DNA of 64,000 bases from Flavobacteriaceae bacterium. GTDB lineage: Bacteria > Bacteroidota > Bacteroidia > Flavobacteriales > Weeksellaceae. The notes under the pieces are model-generated. The model was not told where the DNA came from, searched no databases, and saw only the letters and a list, made by a program, of their open reading frames with translations. The stretch covers positions 155,779 through 219,778 of the forward strand of contig JAUNUH010000003.1 of assembly GCA_030538275.1 (NCBI GenBank), read 5' to 3'. Positions 53,887 through 63,938 of the stretch are shown here, one piece after another; position 1 is the first letter of the stretch, and each line of letters starts with the position of its first letter. The position numbers were made by a program, and so were the translations under genes.

Positions 53887-53891
53887 TCAGT

Positions 53892-55529
53892 TTACATTTC
53901 GTCTTGTCCCAAGAAAGGATAACGATAATCCTTTGGCGGATTGAATGTTTCTTTAATTAGACGTGGAGAAACCCAACGCAATAAATTTTGTGCCGATCCT
54001 GCCTTGTCATTGGTTCCGGAAGCTCTCGCCCCTCCAAATGGCTGTTGACCTACAACAGCACCGGTTGGTTTGTCGTTGATATAGAAATTACCTGCAGCGT
54101 CTACCAGTTTTTTGGTTGCCGTATCGATGGCGTAACGGTCCTGCGCAAAAATGGCTCCGGTAAGCGCATAAGGTGAAGTTTCATTCACCGTATCCAACAC
54201 CGATTCCCAAGCTCTACCATCATATACATACACCGTCAAAACCGGACCGAAAATCTCTTCACACATCGATTCATATTGGGCATCTTTGGCCAAAATTACC
54301 GTCGGTTCGATAAAATATCCTTTGCTGTCGTCATAATTTCCACCAAAAATCACTTCAGATTGAGAGGATTTTTTAGCACGTTCGATATAACCGGCGATTT
54401 TATCGAAAGAATCTTTACTGATCACAGCGTTGACAAAATTGGTAAAATCACGCGGACTGCCCATTTTGATCGATTCCAAATCTGCCTGCATATAGCCTTT
54501 TACTTCTTCCCACATGCTTTCGGGAATATAAGCACGCGACGCCGCAGAACATTTTTGTCCTTGATATTCAAAAGAACCCCGAATCAATGCGGTGGCTACA
54601 GCTTTGGCGTTTGCGCTGGGATGTGCCCAAACAAAATCTTTTCCACCTGTTTCGCCCACAATGCGCGGATAGGTTTTGTAGGTGTCAATATTAGCACCGA
54701 TTTGGGTCCAAAATTTTCTGAAAACGCTGGTTGAACCTGTAAAATGAACTCCAGCAAAATCAGGATGATCAAAACATACTTTGGTAATCGCCGCCGCATC
54801 CCCTTGAATCAAATTAATTACCCCATCTGGTACGCCAGCTTCATTGAAAATTTCCATCAAAACTCCAGCACTCAACATTTGTTTGTCGCTTGGTTTCCAA
54901 ACGACTACGTTGCCCATCAAAGCCATCGAAGACGGTAAATTTCCAGCGATTGCCGTAAAGTTAAAAGGCGTTACGGCATATACAAAACCTTCGAGCGGAC
55001 GATATTCTACTCGGTTCCACAAGCCGTCGTCAGACATGGGTTGATCTGAATAAATTTCGGTCATGTACTGCACGTTAAAGCGTAGAAAATCAATGATTTC
55101 ACAGGCAGAATCGATTTCGGCTTGGAAAGCGTTTTTGCCTTGGCCGATCATGGTCGCGGCGTTCAAGCGGTCGCGGTAGGGTCCGGCAATCAGGTCAGCT
55201 GCCTTCAAAAATATGGCAGCACGTTGTTCCCACGGAAGCAAAGTCCATTTTTCACGCGCTTTGAGTGCCGCAGCAATCGCATCTTGTGCATGCGAGGCGT
55301 CTCCGTCATAAAAATAACCCACTGTATGTTGATGATCATGCGGCGGATGAATCGGCATTTTATTGTCGGTTTTTATCTTTTTTCCGCCGATTTCCATAGG
55401 CACATCCAAGGTGCTTTCCCACATTTGATCATAGGTTTGTTGCAGAGATTTGCGCTCTTCAGAACCGGGCTCATAACTGCGAACAGGCTCATTATAAGCT
55501 ACAGGTACGTTAAAAATTCCTTTAGGCAT
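53892..55529 (-). CDS. pruA: L-glutamate gamma-semialdehyde dehydrogenase
   Basis: 545 residues, standalone form (no proline dehydrogenase domain). The aldehyde dehydrogenase motifs are VTPFNFTAIAGNLP, HFTGSTSVFRKFW, the NAD-loop/Glu region RIVGETGGKDFVW, and the catalytic-Cys region FEYQGQKCSAASRAY. QQPFGGARASGTNDKAGS is typical of P5C dehydrogenases. It oxidises glutamate semialdehyde, the product of proline or ornithine breakdown, to glutamate. The N-terminal MPKGIFNVPVAYNEPVRSYEPGS matches the Bacteroidota form. putA/proDH is not adjacent. Confidence 0.94.
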   Translation of the reverse strand: MPKGIFNVPVAYNEPVRSYEPGSEERKSLQQTYDQMWESTLDVPMEIGGKKIKTDNKMPIHPPHDHQHTVGYFYDGDASHAQDAIAAALKAREKWTLLPWEQRAAIFLKAADLIAGPYRDRLNAATMIGQGKNAFQAEIDSACEIIDFLRFNVQYMTEIYSDQPMSDDGLWNRVEYRPLEGFVYAVTPFNFTAIAGNLPSSMALMGNVVVWKPSDKQMLSAGVLMEIFNEAGVPDGVINLIQGDAAAITKVCFDHPDFAGVHFTGSTSVFRKFWTQIGANIDTYKTYPRIVGETGGKDFVWAHPSANAKAVATALIRGSFEYQGQKCSAASRAYIPESMWEEVKGYMQADLESIKMGSPRDFTNFVNAVISKDSFDKIAGYIERAKKSSQSEVIFGGNYDDSKGYFIEPTVILAKDAQYESMCEEIFGPVLTVYVYDGRAWESVLDTVNETSPYALTGAIFAQDRYAIDTATKKLVDAAGNFYINDKPTGAVVGQQPFGGARASGTNDKAGSAQNLLRWVSPRLIKETFNPPKDYRYPFLGQDEM

Positions 55530-55844
55530 ATTTTTGTTATTTTATAAATTTACTCATTAAAAACTTCAAATTTACTGAAAATTTATGAAAAAATAAGAGG
55601 GCAAAATGGGTTTTTGGTGGAATTTAATTTGGGATTTAACTTTAGTTTCACTATTCATTATTCCCTGCCGACATTTCATTTCTTTTAGAATTTAATTTTA
55701 TAAAAAAATTAAGTTTTATTTATATTTTATTTACATCTGATTATTACAAATTCTCTGAAAAGAAATGGTTTATTCAACAAAATTGTAATGCCTCAATGCG
55801 TTTTAGAGGTATAGTTTTTGCGTCTGTTCATTTAAAATTATTAT
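55530..55844. other. Intergenic stretch with nothing recognised
   Basis: About 315 nt, very AT-rich, between the pruA start and a small plus-strand gene. A minus-strand TAAATTTG (55574-55567) could be the pruA -7 box, without a well-placed -33. The imperfect TATAGTTTTTG at 55810-55820 might serve the plus-strand gene. No hairpin terminator or repeat seen. Confidence 0.4.
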
Positions 55845-56171
55845 ATGAATTGTGAAGATTTAAGAAAACTGGAAACCTTAATGGAAGTTCAAAATGCGTT
55901 GGTAAAACAAGGCTTTTCAGAACAATTTGACACGAGAGAAGGTAAAATTGTGGCATTATCGGCAAAAAAATCATATAATCCAGATGATTTGTTAATTTTA
56001 TGTGATTGGAGGTTTGAAGGAATGACGAATCCTGGTGATAACATGATTCTCTATGCCATTGAGTCTAAAGACGGAATCAAAGGAACCTTGGTAGATAATG
56101 TGGGAGGGCCAGATAATGCGCAAGATCCAGATTTGATGCAAAAAATTCCTATGGAGAAAAATATCGAATAA
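55845..56171 (+). CDS. Small conserved-type cytoplasmic protein
   Basis: 108 residues, acidic, no signal peptide. The pattern ALVKQGFSEQFDTREGKIVAL, LLILCDWRFEGMTNPGDNMILYAIES and GIKGTLVDNVGG looks like the short Bacteroidota proteins often labelled phosphoribosylpyrophosphate synthetase in databases. No PRPP synthetase motif is present, so that name would be misleading. Function unknown. Confidence 0.8.
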   Translation: MNCEDLRKLETLMEVQNALVKQGFSEQFDTREGKIVALSAKKSYNPDDLLILCDWRFEGMTNPGDNMILYAIESKDGIKGTLVDNVGGPDNAQDPDLMQKIPMEKNIE

Positions 56172-56213
56172 TTGTTGAATTGTAGAGTTGGAAATTCTTT
56201 TTCAAGTTATTCA

Positions 56214-57440
56214 TTATCGTTGGCTCGGTCTGGAATACCCCTCGCCATATCCAAGTAATAAATCATAGCGTTTACCCCAAGGTTGATAGTAGAATAATGC
56301 TGAATATTTGTTTTCGGTTTGCCAATATGAACCCGAAATTTTGTCATAATCAATTTCACCCGTATCATTATTTATAATTCCGTAACTGTAATTGTAATAT
56401 CCTTGTTTCAGTAAAATATTTGTTTCCCACAAGCCTGTAGTGGGTACATATTGCAAAATACTTTCTGGAGTTGGGTAGAAATTGTTGAATGCACCATATA
56501 CAAAAATAGATTCATTTGCGGCAGGTTTTTCTTGTGACAACCCAAAGTAAACATCCATATAATCTGCCTCACTGCCTGCGTTTAATGGATTAGGAATTCT
56601 ATCATTTCTAATGTAATAATTTCCATTCACATCGGGTCGGTCTAGATAAGTTTGATCTGGCGCAAATGCATCGGGTCTCAACACAACTTTATAGATGTCG
56701 TCACGAATTATTTTTTCTGTCGTTAATCCTGCAATTTCACTGTTTTTGGTATCAAACCAATTATATTCTACGCCTCCCGAAAACAAATTTGTCATTTGAT
56801 TGTATGTGAATTGAAAAGCTTGAGCAAAAACGGGTTGTTGGAGTACTATTCGCTCGTTCCAGTTGTCATTCTTCAAAACAACCATCATGCTTTCTTGTTG
56901 ATTGCGCGTTAAGTCAATTTGGTTGGTAGAAGCTACTTGTACACTTATTCTCTGATTTTCATTGTTAAAACCATTGATGCGCTCTACATGAACGCCCACT
57001 GCGGTGGCGTTTTCATAGACAGCAAATCTTTTTTCTAGAATTACGGATTTATTTTGTGGATGCAGTAGTTGAATTCCGTAATTTCCTGAAAGTTTGAAAC
57101 TGAAATCTCTATTAGGAATCTGGACTTCGTAGTGTGTGTAATTTACTCGCGTATTGAATGAGCTGCGATAATCACGGATATAATTTGTTTCGTATCCGCT
57201 AATATATTCTGATAGGAATAAACTACTAGGTTGCCAGAATCGGTCGTAGCGAACAATTTTGTAATCGAAACGTTTACTTCCACCTTCCATATCATCAAAA
57301 GAAAAAATGAGATAGTCATTTTTAATGTTAATAAAAGGTGAAAGGTCATTGGATTGTGGATTGAAAAGTTGCGCCGTTCTTATCTGCTGTGCTGATAAAA
57401 GGCCACAAAAAAAGATGAGAAAAATTAGGTTTCGCTTCAA
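56214..57440 (-). CDS. Type IX secretion plug protein (DUF5103)
   Basis: 408 residues. Signal peptide MKRNLIFLIFFCGLLSAQ. An N-terminal beta-sandwich with KIVRYDRFWQPSSLFLSEYISGYETNYIRDYRSS and FNTRVNYTHYEVQIPN, the recognisable DUF5103 core, followed by a second domain (NQQESMMVVLKNDNWNERIVL) and a C-terminal part rich in Tyr/Trp. The plug protein closes the periplasmic side of the SprA (Sov) translocon of the T9SS. No other T9SS core gene is in the window. Single gene, divergent from the nqr operon. Confidence 0.88.
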   Translation of the reverse strand: MKRNLIFLIFFCGLLSAQQIRTAQLFNPQSNDLSPFINIKNDYLIFSFDDMEGGSKRFDYKIVRYDRFWQPSSLFLSEYISGYETNYIRDYRSSFNTRVNYTHYEVQIPNRDFSFKLSGNYGIQLLHPQNKSVILEKRFAVYENATAVGVHVERINGFNNENQRISVQVASTNQIDLTRNQQESMMVVLKNDNWNERIVLQQPVFAQAFQFTYNQMTNLFSGGVEYNWFDTKNSEIAGLTTEKIIRDDIYKVVLRPDAFAPDQTYLDRPDVNGNYYIRNDRIPNPLNAGSEADYMDVYFGLSQEKPAANESIFVYGAFNNFYPTPESILQYVPTTGLWETNILLKQGYYNYSYGIINNDTGEIDYDKISGSYWQTENKYSALFYYQPWGKRYDLLLGYGEGYSRPSQR

Positions 57441-57618
57441 AACTGATTAATTTGTGTAAATATAACATTTCAAAACATATTCCAATCTTAATAATTGTTT
57501 AATTTCAATGAATCAATTCATAAATAAATTCAATTTTCACAATAAAATTTAACGTATATTAATGTATAATGTAAAAAATAAATTTTCTCATCATTTAGAA
57601 TTAAATAAAACTAAAATA

Positions 57619-57650
57619 TTTGTGCATTGTACACATAGTTATTAATTTTG
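57619..57650 (+). promoter_or_regulatory. Promoter of the nqr operon
   Basis: TTTG at 57619-57622, 20-nt spacer, TAATTTTG at 57643-57650: exact consensus. The nqrA start is 30 nt downstream. Confidence 0.8.
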
Positions 57651-57680
57651 CACCGATTAATTAAAAGTTAAATTATAACC

Positions 57681-59036
57681 ATGTCCAAAGACATACGAAT
57701 TCGTAAGGGATTAGACATTAAATTGGTTGGCGCAGCCGAAAAAACCATTTCTGAATCCCGATTTTCTTCACAGTATGGCCTTGTACCGGACGATTTACAC
57801 GGAATCATTCCCAGATTGATAAAAAGAGAAGGTGACAGTGTACGCGCTGGTGAGGCAGTATATCATGCCAAGCAAGATGAGCGTGTACGAGTGGTCTCCC
57901 CCGTGAGCGGTACCATAAGAGAAGTTCGAAGAGGCGATAAAAGAAAAATTCTTACAATAATTATTGATGCGCATAGAGAGCAGGATAATGTGATTTATGA
58001 CACTACTGGCTGGCAAAGCGCATCGGATGAAAATTTCAAAAAATTATTGTGTGATGCCGGACTTTGGATGTTCATAAAGCAAAGACCTTATGATGTCGTT
58101 GCGAATCCAGATACATCGCCCAAATCTATCTTTATATCAGCATATAATTCAGCTCCTATTGCAGCAGATGTCGATATGTTGGTGTCTGGAAAAGAAAATT
58201 TTCTACAAATAGGAATTCAAGCACTCAAAAAGCTGACGACGGGAAAAATTCATGTAACCATTGATGGTTCCAACCAGAATTCAGTCTTCAGAGCTCTACA
58301 AGATGTTGAAATTCATAATGCTTATGGTCCACATCCTGTTGGTAATGTCAGTACGCATATTGCCCAAGTGGATCCATTGAATAAGGGTGAGTTTATCTGG
58401 GTAGTAGCTCCTGAAAATGTTGCAGCAATTGGCGAATTTCTATCAACTGGACAAGTGAATTTTGAAAGAATAGTGGCGGTAAATGGAGCACAGGTAAAAA
58501 ATCCAGGATATGTGAAAACCAGAATCGGTTCCAAAATTTCAGATGTTATTGCCGGATTTGATTTGGTAGAAGATGAAAATCGAATTGTTCAAGGAAATCC
58601 TTTGAGCGGATCTGCGGTAGAACAAGACGGTTTTTTATCGCCTTACACCCATCAACTAGCGATTCTAGAAGAAGGAAACGATTATGATTTCTTTGGCTGG
58701 AACAAACCACAACCCAACAAATTCAGTGTGTTGAGAGCAAATATGTTTTCGTTTTTAACACCTAATAAAAAATATAACCTCAACACCAATTTGAATGGCG
58801 AACAACGTGCGTTTGTATTGAATAGTGTTTATGAGGATATTTTCCCGCTCGATATATATCCTGTTCATCTTATGAAGTCTTGTATCTATAAAGATATAGA
58901 TGAAATGGAGAAACTTGGGATTTATGAGGTGGCACCAGAAGATTTTGCATTGACAGAATTTATATGTGTTTCTAAACTTCCTCATCAACAAATCGTGAGA
59001 GAAGGATTGGATGTCATGATTCGCGAAGTCGGTTAA
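57681..59036 (+). CDS. nqrA: Na+-translocating NADH:quinone reductase subunit A
   Basis: 451 residues. Cytoplasmic subunit without membrane segments, starting IRIRKGLDIKLVGAAEKT; the RnfC/NqrA barrel with AVYHAKQDERVRVVSPVSGTI and the large part with NAYGPHPVGNVSTHIAQVDP is typical. NqrA binds ubiquinone or menaquinone-type quinones at the complex. First gene of a complete six-gene operon; promoter at 57619-57650, 18 nt to nqrB. Confidence 0.96.
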   Translation: MSKDIRIRKGLDIKLVGAAEKTISESRFSSQYGLVPDDLHGIIPRLIKREGDSVRAGEAVYHAKQDERVRVVSPVSGTIREVRRGDKRKILTIIIDAHREQDNVIYDTTGWQSASDENFKKLLCDAGLWMFIKQRPYDVVANPDTSPKSIFISAYNSAPIAADVDMLVSGKENFLQIGIQALKKLTTGKIHVTIDGSNQNSVFRALQDVEIHNAYGPHPVGNVSTHIAQVDPLNKGEFIWVVAPENVAAIGEFLSTGQVNFERIVAVNGAQVKNPGYVKTRIGSKISDVIAGFDLVEDENRIVQGNPLSGSAVEQDGFLSPYTHQLAILEEGNDYDFFGWNKPQPNKFSVLRANMFSFLTPNKKYNLNTNLNGEQRAFVLNSVYEDIFPLDIYPVHLMKSCIYKDIDEMEKLGIYEVAPEDFALTEFICVSKLPHQQIVREGLDVMIREVG

Positions 59037-59054
59037 TTTTAAAAATTACATGTT

Positions 59055-60278
59055 TTGAAAAAACAATTACATAATTTAAGAGAGAAATATAAAGGGACCA
59101 AGTTTGCCCCGGTGTATAATGCCTTGCATACTTTCCTTTATACTCCAGATATTGTCGCAGAGAAAAAAGGAGCACATGTTCACGACGCAACAGACCTAAA
59201 AAGGGTGATGAACACCGTCATCATGGCTTTGATTCCATGTTTGATTTTTGGAATCTTCAATACAGGATATCAACATTATCTTGCTATGGGTGAAGTGAGT
59301 CGAGTGACTTCGTTTTTTGATGTAGAAAACTTCTGGAATCTGAAAAACCTTTGGATAGGTTTAATCAAGGTTCTTCCCTTGGTGATCGTTTCTTATGGTG
59401 TAGGACTTGGAATTGAGTTTATTTTTGCCGCCATCAAAGGACACGAAGTAGAAGAAGGATATTTGGTAACGGGTATGTTGGTACCTTTGATTGTACCTGT
59501 GGATATTCCACTTTGGATGTTGGCGGTTGCAGTAGCTTTTGGTGTAGTGATAGGAAAAGAAGTATTCGGTGGAACGGGAATGAATATTCTAAATCCAGCT
59601 TTAACGATTCGTGCATTCTTGTTTTTTGCTTATCCTACCTGGATGTCTGGAGACAAGGTGTGGGTGCATGGTGCTGTAGAGCGTACTCAAGCCATTGCAG
59701 ATGGTGCGCAACTCGATGCGATTTCTGGAGAAACTGTTTTGGGGCAATTAGCACAAAATCAATCTTTGAGTTTTTCTCTATGGGAACAAATAATGGGATT
59801 CATTCCCGGATCTGTGGGTGAGACTTCTACGATTTTGATCCTAATTGCGGGATTATATTTAATATTTACCAAAGTGGCAAGCTGGAGAATTATGGTTTCT
59901 GCTGTTATAGGAGCATTGGTGATGGGATTGATTTTTAATCAAGCAGCAAATTTAGGCTGGATTAGCACTACAAATACCTTTTACGGACTTATGAGCCTGC
60001 CTTTTTGGCAGCACTTGTTCCTTGGTGGATTGGCGTTTGGTGTAGTATATATGGCCACCGATCCAGTTACTGGTACGCAAACTATCAAGGGAATGTGGTG
60101 GTATGGATTCTTTATCGGATTAATTTCAGTTTTGATTCGAGTTTTCAACCCGGCATATCCCGAGGGTGTGATGCTTGCAATTCTGTTGATGAACGTATTT
60201 GCACCCACCATTGATTATTATGTTTTGGAAGGAAATATGAAGAAAAGACTCAAGCGTTTAAAAGTTAAAAATGCATAA
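59055..60278 (+). CDS. nqrB: Na+-NQR subunit B
   Basis: 407 residues from a TTG at 59055; an ATG at 59050 is out of frame and meets a stop at once. Ten membrane helices. SGETVL contains Thr227, the expected site of covalent FMN. GGTGMNILNPALTIRAFLFFAYP and YMATDPVTGTQT are family marks. The N-terminal KQLHNLREKYKGTKFAPVYNALHTFLYTPD is the usual Flavobacteriia opening, which supports the TTG. Confidence 0.95.
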   Translation: MKKQLHNLREKYKGTKFAPVYNALHTFLYTPDIVAEKKGAHVHDATDLKRVMNTVIMALIPCLIFGIFNTGYQHYLAMGEVSRVTSFFDVENFWNLKNLWIGLIKVLPLVIVSYGVGLGIEFIFAAIKGHEVEEGYLVTGMLVPLIVPVDIPLWMLAVAVAFGVVIGKEVFGGTGMNILNPALTIRAFLFFAYPTWMSGDKVWVHGAVERTQAIADGAQLDAISGETVLGQLAQNQSLSFSLWEQIMGFIPGSVGETSTILILIAGLYLIFTKVASWRIMVSAVIGALVMGLIFNQAANLGWISTTNTFYGLMSLPFWQHLFLGGLAFGVVYMATDPVTGTQTIKGMWWYGFFIGLISVLIRVFNPAYPEGVMLAILLMNVFAPTIDYYVLEGNMKKRLKRLKVKNA

Positions 60279-60280
60279 TC

Positions 60281-61054
60281 ATGGCAGAAAAAAGAACAGA
60301 TACTAATTCATATACCATTATTTTCTCTATTATTATGGTAATAGTTGTGGGAGCAGTGCTTGCATTTGTAGCTTCTACGTTGAACGGAAAGATTGTTGAA
60401 AATCAAAAATTCGAGGCTCAACAGAATATTCTCTATGTAATTGGCATTAACAATAACGAAAATCCCTATTCTGGAGAAGGCAGTGTAGCCTTCATTCCAG
60501 CGACAGAAGTTCAGAGTGTTTTTGATCAGCATATTGTAAAACAATACGTATTTGAAGGTGATAAAAAGACGGAAGACGACCAAGCCTATTTAATAGACAC
60601 CAAAAAAGAGGAACAATTGGCAAGAAATCCCAATTATCAAAGGAAATTTCCTTTATTGGTTGGAGAAAAAGATAATGAACAATTTTACATTATTCCTATG
60701 AGGGGTGTTGGCTTGTGGGACGCTATATGGGGATATATGGCAATTTCCAAAGATATGACAGTGAAAGGTGTGTATTTTGATCACGCTGGTGAAACCCCAG
60801 GTCTTGGAGCTAATATCAAAGAAAGGTATTTCATGGATGATTTTCATGGTGAAAAATTGACTGATGCCAATAATAATATTCAAGGAATTAAAGTGGCTAA
60901 AGGTAATATGGACCCACTCAACCAAAGAAAAGAAGACCACAAAGTGGATGCAATTGCAGGCTCTACCATTACAGGAGACGGAGTTTCGGCTATGATTACG
61001 CAAGCTTTGGAATTATATGAGCCTTATTTAAACCAATTAATAAAAGAAAAATAA
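60281..61054 (+). CDS. nqrC: Na+-NQR subunit C
   Basis: 257 residues. One N-terminal membrane helix ([21 protein letters not shown]) and a periplasmic FMN domain. [14 protein letters not shown] holds Thr229 as the covalent FMN site, and [12 protein letters not shown] and [12 protein letters not shown] are family marks. FMN is attached to B and C by the ApbE flavin transferase, not encoded here. Two nt after nqrB. Confidence 0.95.
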   Translation: MAEKRTDTNSYTIIFSIIMVIVVGAVLAFVASTLNGKIVENQKFEAQQNILYVIGINNNENPYSGEGSVAFIPATEVQSVFDQHIVKQYVFEGDKKTEDDQAYLIDTKKEEQLARNPNYQRKFPLLVGEKDNEQFYIIPMRGVGLWDAIWGYMAISKDMTVKGVYFDHAGETPGLGANIKERYFMDDFHGEKLTDANNNIQGIKVAKGNMDPLNQRKEDHKVDAIAGSTITGDGVSAMITQALELYEPYLNQLIKEK

Positions 61055-61055
61055 A

Positions 61056-61703
61056 ATGGATTTTTTATCTAAAAAAAATAGAGCCCTTGTTACAGACCCA
61101 TTAAATGATAACAATCCTATTACTGTTCAAGTACTGGGAATTTGTTCTGCATTAGCGGTGACGGCTCAATTAATGCCATCTATCGTAATGGCGCTGTCTG
61201 TAATGTTTGTTTTGGCAATGGGAAATGTGGCAATATCACTTTTGAGAAATGTAATTCCATCCAAAATTAGAATTATCGCACAATTGGTTGTTGTTGCTGC
61301 ATTGGTAATTATCGTTGACCAAGTACTCAAGGCATATGCCTATGATTTGAGTAAGCAATTATCTGTTTTTGTGGGATTAATTATTACAAATTGTATTATT
61401 ATGGGTAGATTCGAGGCATTTGCATTAGCAAATAAACCTTGGGAATCTTTCCTAGACGGAATCGGAAACTCTGCAGGTTATGGAATTATCCTTGTAATTG
61501 TAGGATTTTTCAGAGAATTATTAGGTTCTGGAACATTATTGGGATATCCCGTGTTGGGAGACCCAATTGCAAAAACAGGTCTATATGCAACAGGTTATGA
61601 AAACAATGGATTCATGTTACTTGCACCTATGGCTTTAATCACAATTGGAATTATTATTTGGATACAACGATGGAGATATCGTGAATTACTTGACGTGAGT
61701 TAA
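61056..61703 (+). CDS. nqrD: Na+-NQR subunit D
   Basis: 215 residues, six membrane helices. [18 protein letters not shown] near the start, [18 protein letters not shown] with the conserved Cys of the shared Fe site with NqrE, and [10 protein letters not shown] are all as in the family. One nt after nqrC. Confidence 0.95.
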   Translation: MDFLSKKNRALVTDPLNDNNPITVQVLGICSALAVTAQLMPSIVMALSVMFVLAMGNVAISLLRNVIPSKIRIIAQLVVVAALVIIVDQVLKAYAYDLSKQLSVFVGLIITNCIIMGRFEAFALANKPWESFLDGIGNSAGYGIILVIVGFFRELLGSGTLLGYPVLGDPIAKTGLYATGYENNGFMLLAPMALITIGIIIWIQRWRYRELLDVS

Positions 61704-61793
61704 TTTCGAAGCGAATTCAATTAAATAATAAAATTCATTTTTCAAAAAAAAATCCGGTTTTTCCGGTTCATAATAATCAAATAATTAACAGAT

Positions 61794-62558
61794 ATGTTAG
61801 AACATATAGAATTATTTTTCAAATCAGTTTTTATCAATAATATGGTATTTGCCACTTTCCTGGGAATGTGTTCCTATCTGGCAGTATCCAAAAAGGTATC
61901 AACTGCAGTGGGTTTGGGTGCAGCCGTTATATTTGTAATGGCTATCACGGTACCACTCAATTGGCTGTTGGATCAATATATATTACAAGACGGCGCATTG
62001 GCTTGGCTGGATGGTAGTAGCGGTGGAGAAGGACTATCTGGAATCAATCTAGGCTTCCTTTCTTTCATTCTTTTTATTGCTACCATTGCTACTATGACAC
62101 AATTGGTAGAAATTGTTGTAGAAAAATTCGCTCCTGGATTGTATAATTCTTTAGGAATATTTTTACCACTTATTGCGGTAAATTGCGCCATTCTTGGAGG
62201 CTCACTTTTTATGCAATCCCGCGAAATTCCCACATTAGGTCTCGCACTCAATTATGGAATTTCTTCTGGAATTGGATGGTTTATTGCTATTCTTACCATT
62301 GCCGCAATACGCGAAAAAATTAGATATTCGGCTGTTCCAGCACCGCTAAGAGGCTTGGGAATCACCTTTATCATCACAGGACTTATGTCTATTGGTTTCA
62401 TGAGTTTTGGCGGAATGCTTACAGGTAGTGGCGAACAAAAAGATGCAGACAAAGGAACTACCCTACAGCAGCCTATTGAAATAGAAAATAATGAAAAAGA
62501 GGTTAATACAGCTTCCATAAAAGATGTATCAACCTCTGTAACGCTTAAAAATAACTAA
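61794..62558 (+). CDS. nqrE: Na+-NQR subunit E with extended C-terminus
   Basis: 254 residues against about 200 in most NqrE. Six membrane helices with NNMVFATFLGMCSYLAVSKK (the Cys here pairs with NqrD for the Fe site) and LPLIAVNCAILGGSLFM. After the last helix, the ~45 residues from GSGEQKDADKGTTLQQP to the end are polar, Glu/Lys/Asn-rich and probably disordered in the cytosol or periplasm. A 90-nt gap separates it from nqrD, wider than the other gaps in the operon. Confidence 0.93.
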   Translation: MLEHIELFFKSVFINNMVFATFLGMCSYLAVSKKVSTAVGLGAAVIFVMAITVPLNWLLDQYILQDGALAWLDGSSGGEGLSGINLGFLSFILFIATIATMTQLVEIVVEKFAPGLYNSLGIFLPLIAVNCAILGGSLFMQSREIPTLGLALNYGISSGIGWFIAILTIAAIREKIRYSAVPAPLRGLGITFIITGLMSIGFMSFGGMLTGSGEQKDADKGTTLQQPIEIENNEKEVNTASIKDVSTSVTLKNN

Positions 62559-62561
62559 TTT

Positions 62562-63881
62562 ATGATAGTTTTAGCAGCATCCACTGGACTTACCATACTG
62601 GCAGCAGTTATTGCTTTTTTGATTTTGACATTGTTGTTGGTAGCCTTGTTATTGTTCACAAAACAAAAACTCTCCCCATCTGGCCCAGTCAAAATTACTA
62701 TTAACAACGACAATGTTCTCACCGTTCCTTCTGGTGAATCCTTGCTCAATACACTTTCAAACGAAAAAATATTTTTACCATCGGCTTGTGGTGGAGGCGG
62801 TACTTGTATACAATGTGAATGCCATATAGATGATGGAGGTGGAGAGGCTTTACCTACAGAAACCCCGCATTTTACGAGAGCAGAACTCAAAAATGGTGTA
62901 CGCCTTGCATGTCAGGTAAAAGTAAAACAAGATATGAAAATCAGAATTCCAGAAGAAATTTTCGGAATTAAAAAATTCAAAGCCAAAGTTGTACGTAATT
63001 ACAACGTAGCCTCATTCATCAAAGAATTTGTTGTAGAAATTCCAGAAGATATGAACTACAAAGCAGGTGGATATATTCAAATCGAAGTGCCAAAATGTAC
63101 CATACCGTTCAAAGATATGGATATCACGGCTCACCCTACAGACCACCCAGACGATCCAAACAAGTTTCAACAAGAATGGGATAAATTTGATATGTGGCCA
63201 CTCGTTATGAAGAATGACGAATTGGTAGAACGCGCATATTCTATGGCATCCTACCCAGCAGAAGGGCGCGAAATTATGCTCAATGTGCGTATCGCAACGC
63301 CACCTTGGGATAGAGCCAAAAATAAATGGATGGATGTAAATCCAGGTATTGCGTCTTCCTATATTTTCGCATTGAAACCAGGAGATGAATGTATAATCTC
63401 TGGTCCTTTTGGAGAATTCTTTATCAACGAAGATTCAGACGCAGAAATGATTTATATTGGCGGTGGAGCAGGTATGGCACCTATGCGTTCTCACTTGTAT
63501 GAATTGTTCAAAACCATCAAAACCAATAGAAAAGTATCATATTGGTACGGCGGAAGATCTAAACGCGAGCTGTTTTATATTCACTATTTCCGTGAACTTG
63601 AAGAGAAATTCGACAATTTCAAATTCTATATGGTGTTGTCAGAACCACTAGAAGAAGACAATTGGAAAGTAAAAAAAGATATCAATGATACCGAAGGCGA
63701 TGGATTTGTAGGATTCGTACACCAGGCATTGATCGATAATTACTTGAACGACCATCCATTCCCAGAAGATGTAGAATTCTATTTTTGTGGTCCACCGATG
63801 ATGAACGAAGCGGTAGTGAAAATGACAGATGAATTTGGAATTCCACCAGAAAATGTTCGATTCGACGACTTCGGTGTATAA
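62562..63881 (+). CDS. nqrF: Na+-NQR subunit F (NADH-oxidising, FAD and 2Fe-2S)
   Basis: 439 residues. N-terminal membrane helix, a [2Fe-2S] ferredoxin domain with ligands Cys76, Cys82, Cys85 and Cys117 (SACGGGGTCIQCECHI ... RLACQVK), an FAD domain (ERAYSMASYPAEG) and an NADH domain (YIGGGAGMAPMRS, SYWYGGRSKRELFY, FYFCGPPMMN). It is the entry point for electrons. Last gene, followed by a terminator. Confidence 0.97.
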   Translation: MIVLAASTGLTILAAVIAFLILTLLLVALLLFTKQKLSPSGPVKITINNDNVLTVPSGESLLNTLSNEKIFLPSACGGGGTCIQCECHIDDGGGEALPTETPHFTRAELKNGVRLACQVKVKQDMKIRIPEEIFGIKKFKAKVVRNYNVASFIKEFVVEIPEDMNYKAGGYIQIEVPKCTIPFKDMDITAHPTDHPDDPNKFQQEWDKFDMWPLVMKNDELVERAYSMASYPAEGREIMLNVRIATPPWDRAKNKWMDVNPGIASSYIFALKPGDECIISGPFGEFFINEDSDAEMIYIGGGAGMAPMRSHLYELFKTIKTNRKVSYWYGGRSKRELFYIHYFRELEEKFDNFKFYMVLSEPLEEDNWKVKKDINDTEGDGFVGFVHQALIDNYLNDHPFPEDVEFYFCGPPMMNEAVVKMTDEFGIPPENVRFDDFGV

Positions 63882-63906
63882 TTCCTATCTTATTAAAAAT
63901 TCGTTT

Positions 63907-63938
63907 AAAACGCTTCTTGAAAAAGAGGCGTTTTTTTG
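63907..63938 (+). terminator. Intrinsic terminator of the nqr operon
   Basis: AAAACGCTTCT (63907-63917) pairs with AGAGGCGTTTT (63924-63934) with one G-T pair; seven T follow. Confidence 0.85.

Noticed and set aside
55845..56171. Phosphoribosylpyrophosphate synthetase
   Set aside because: The protein is 108 residues and lacks any PRPP-synthetase motif; the label is a likely database carry-over.
61748..61770. Possible attenuator hairpin between nqrD and nqrE (CCGG..CCGG)
   Set aside because: Only four clean base pairs with mismatched flanks; too weak to call.
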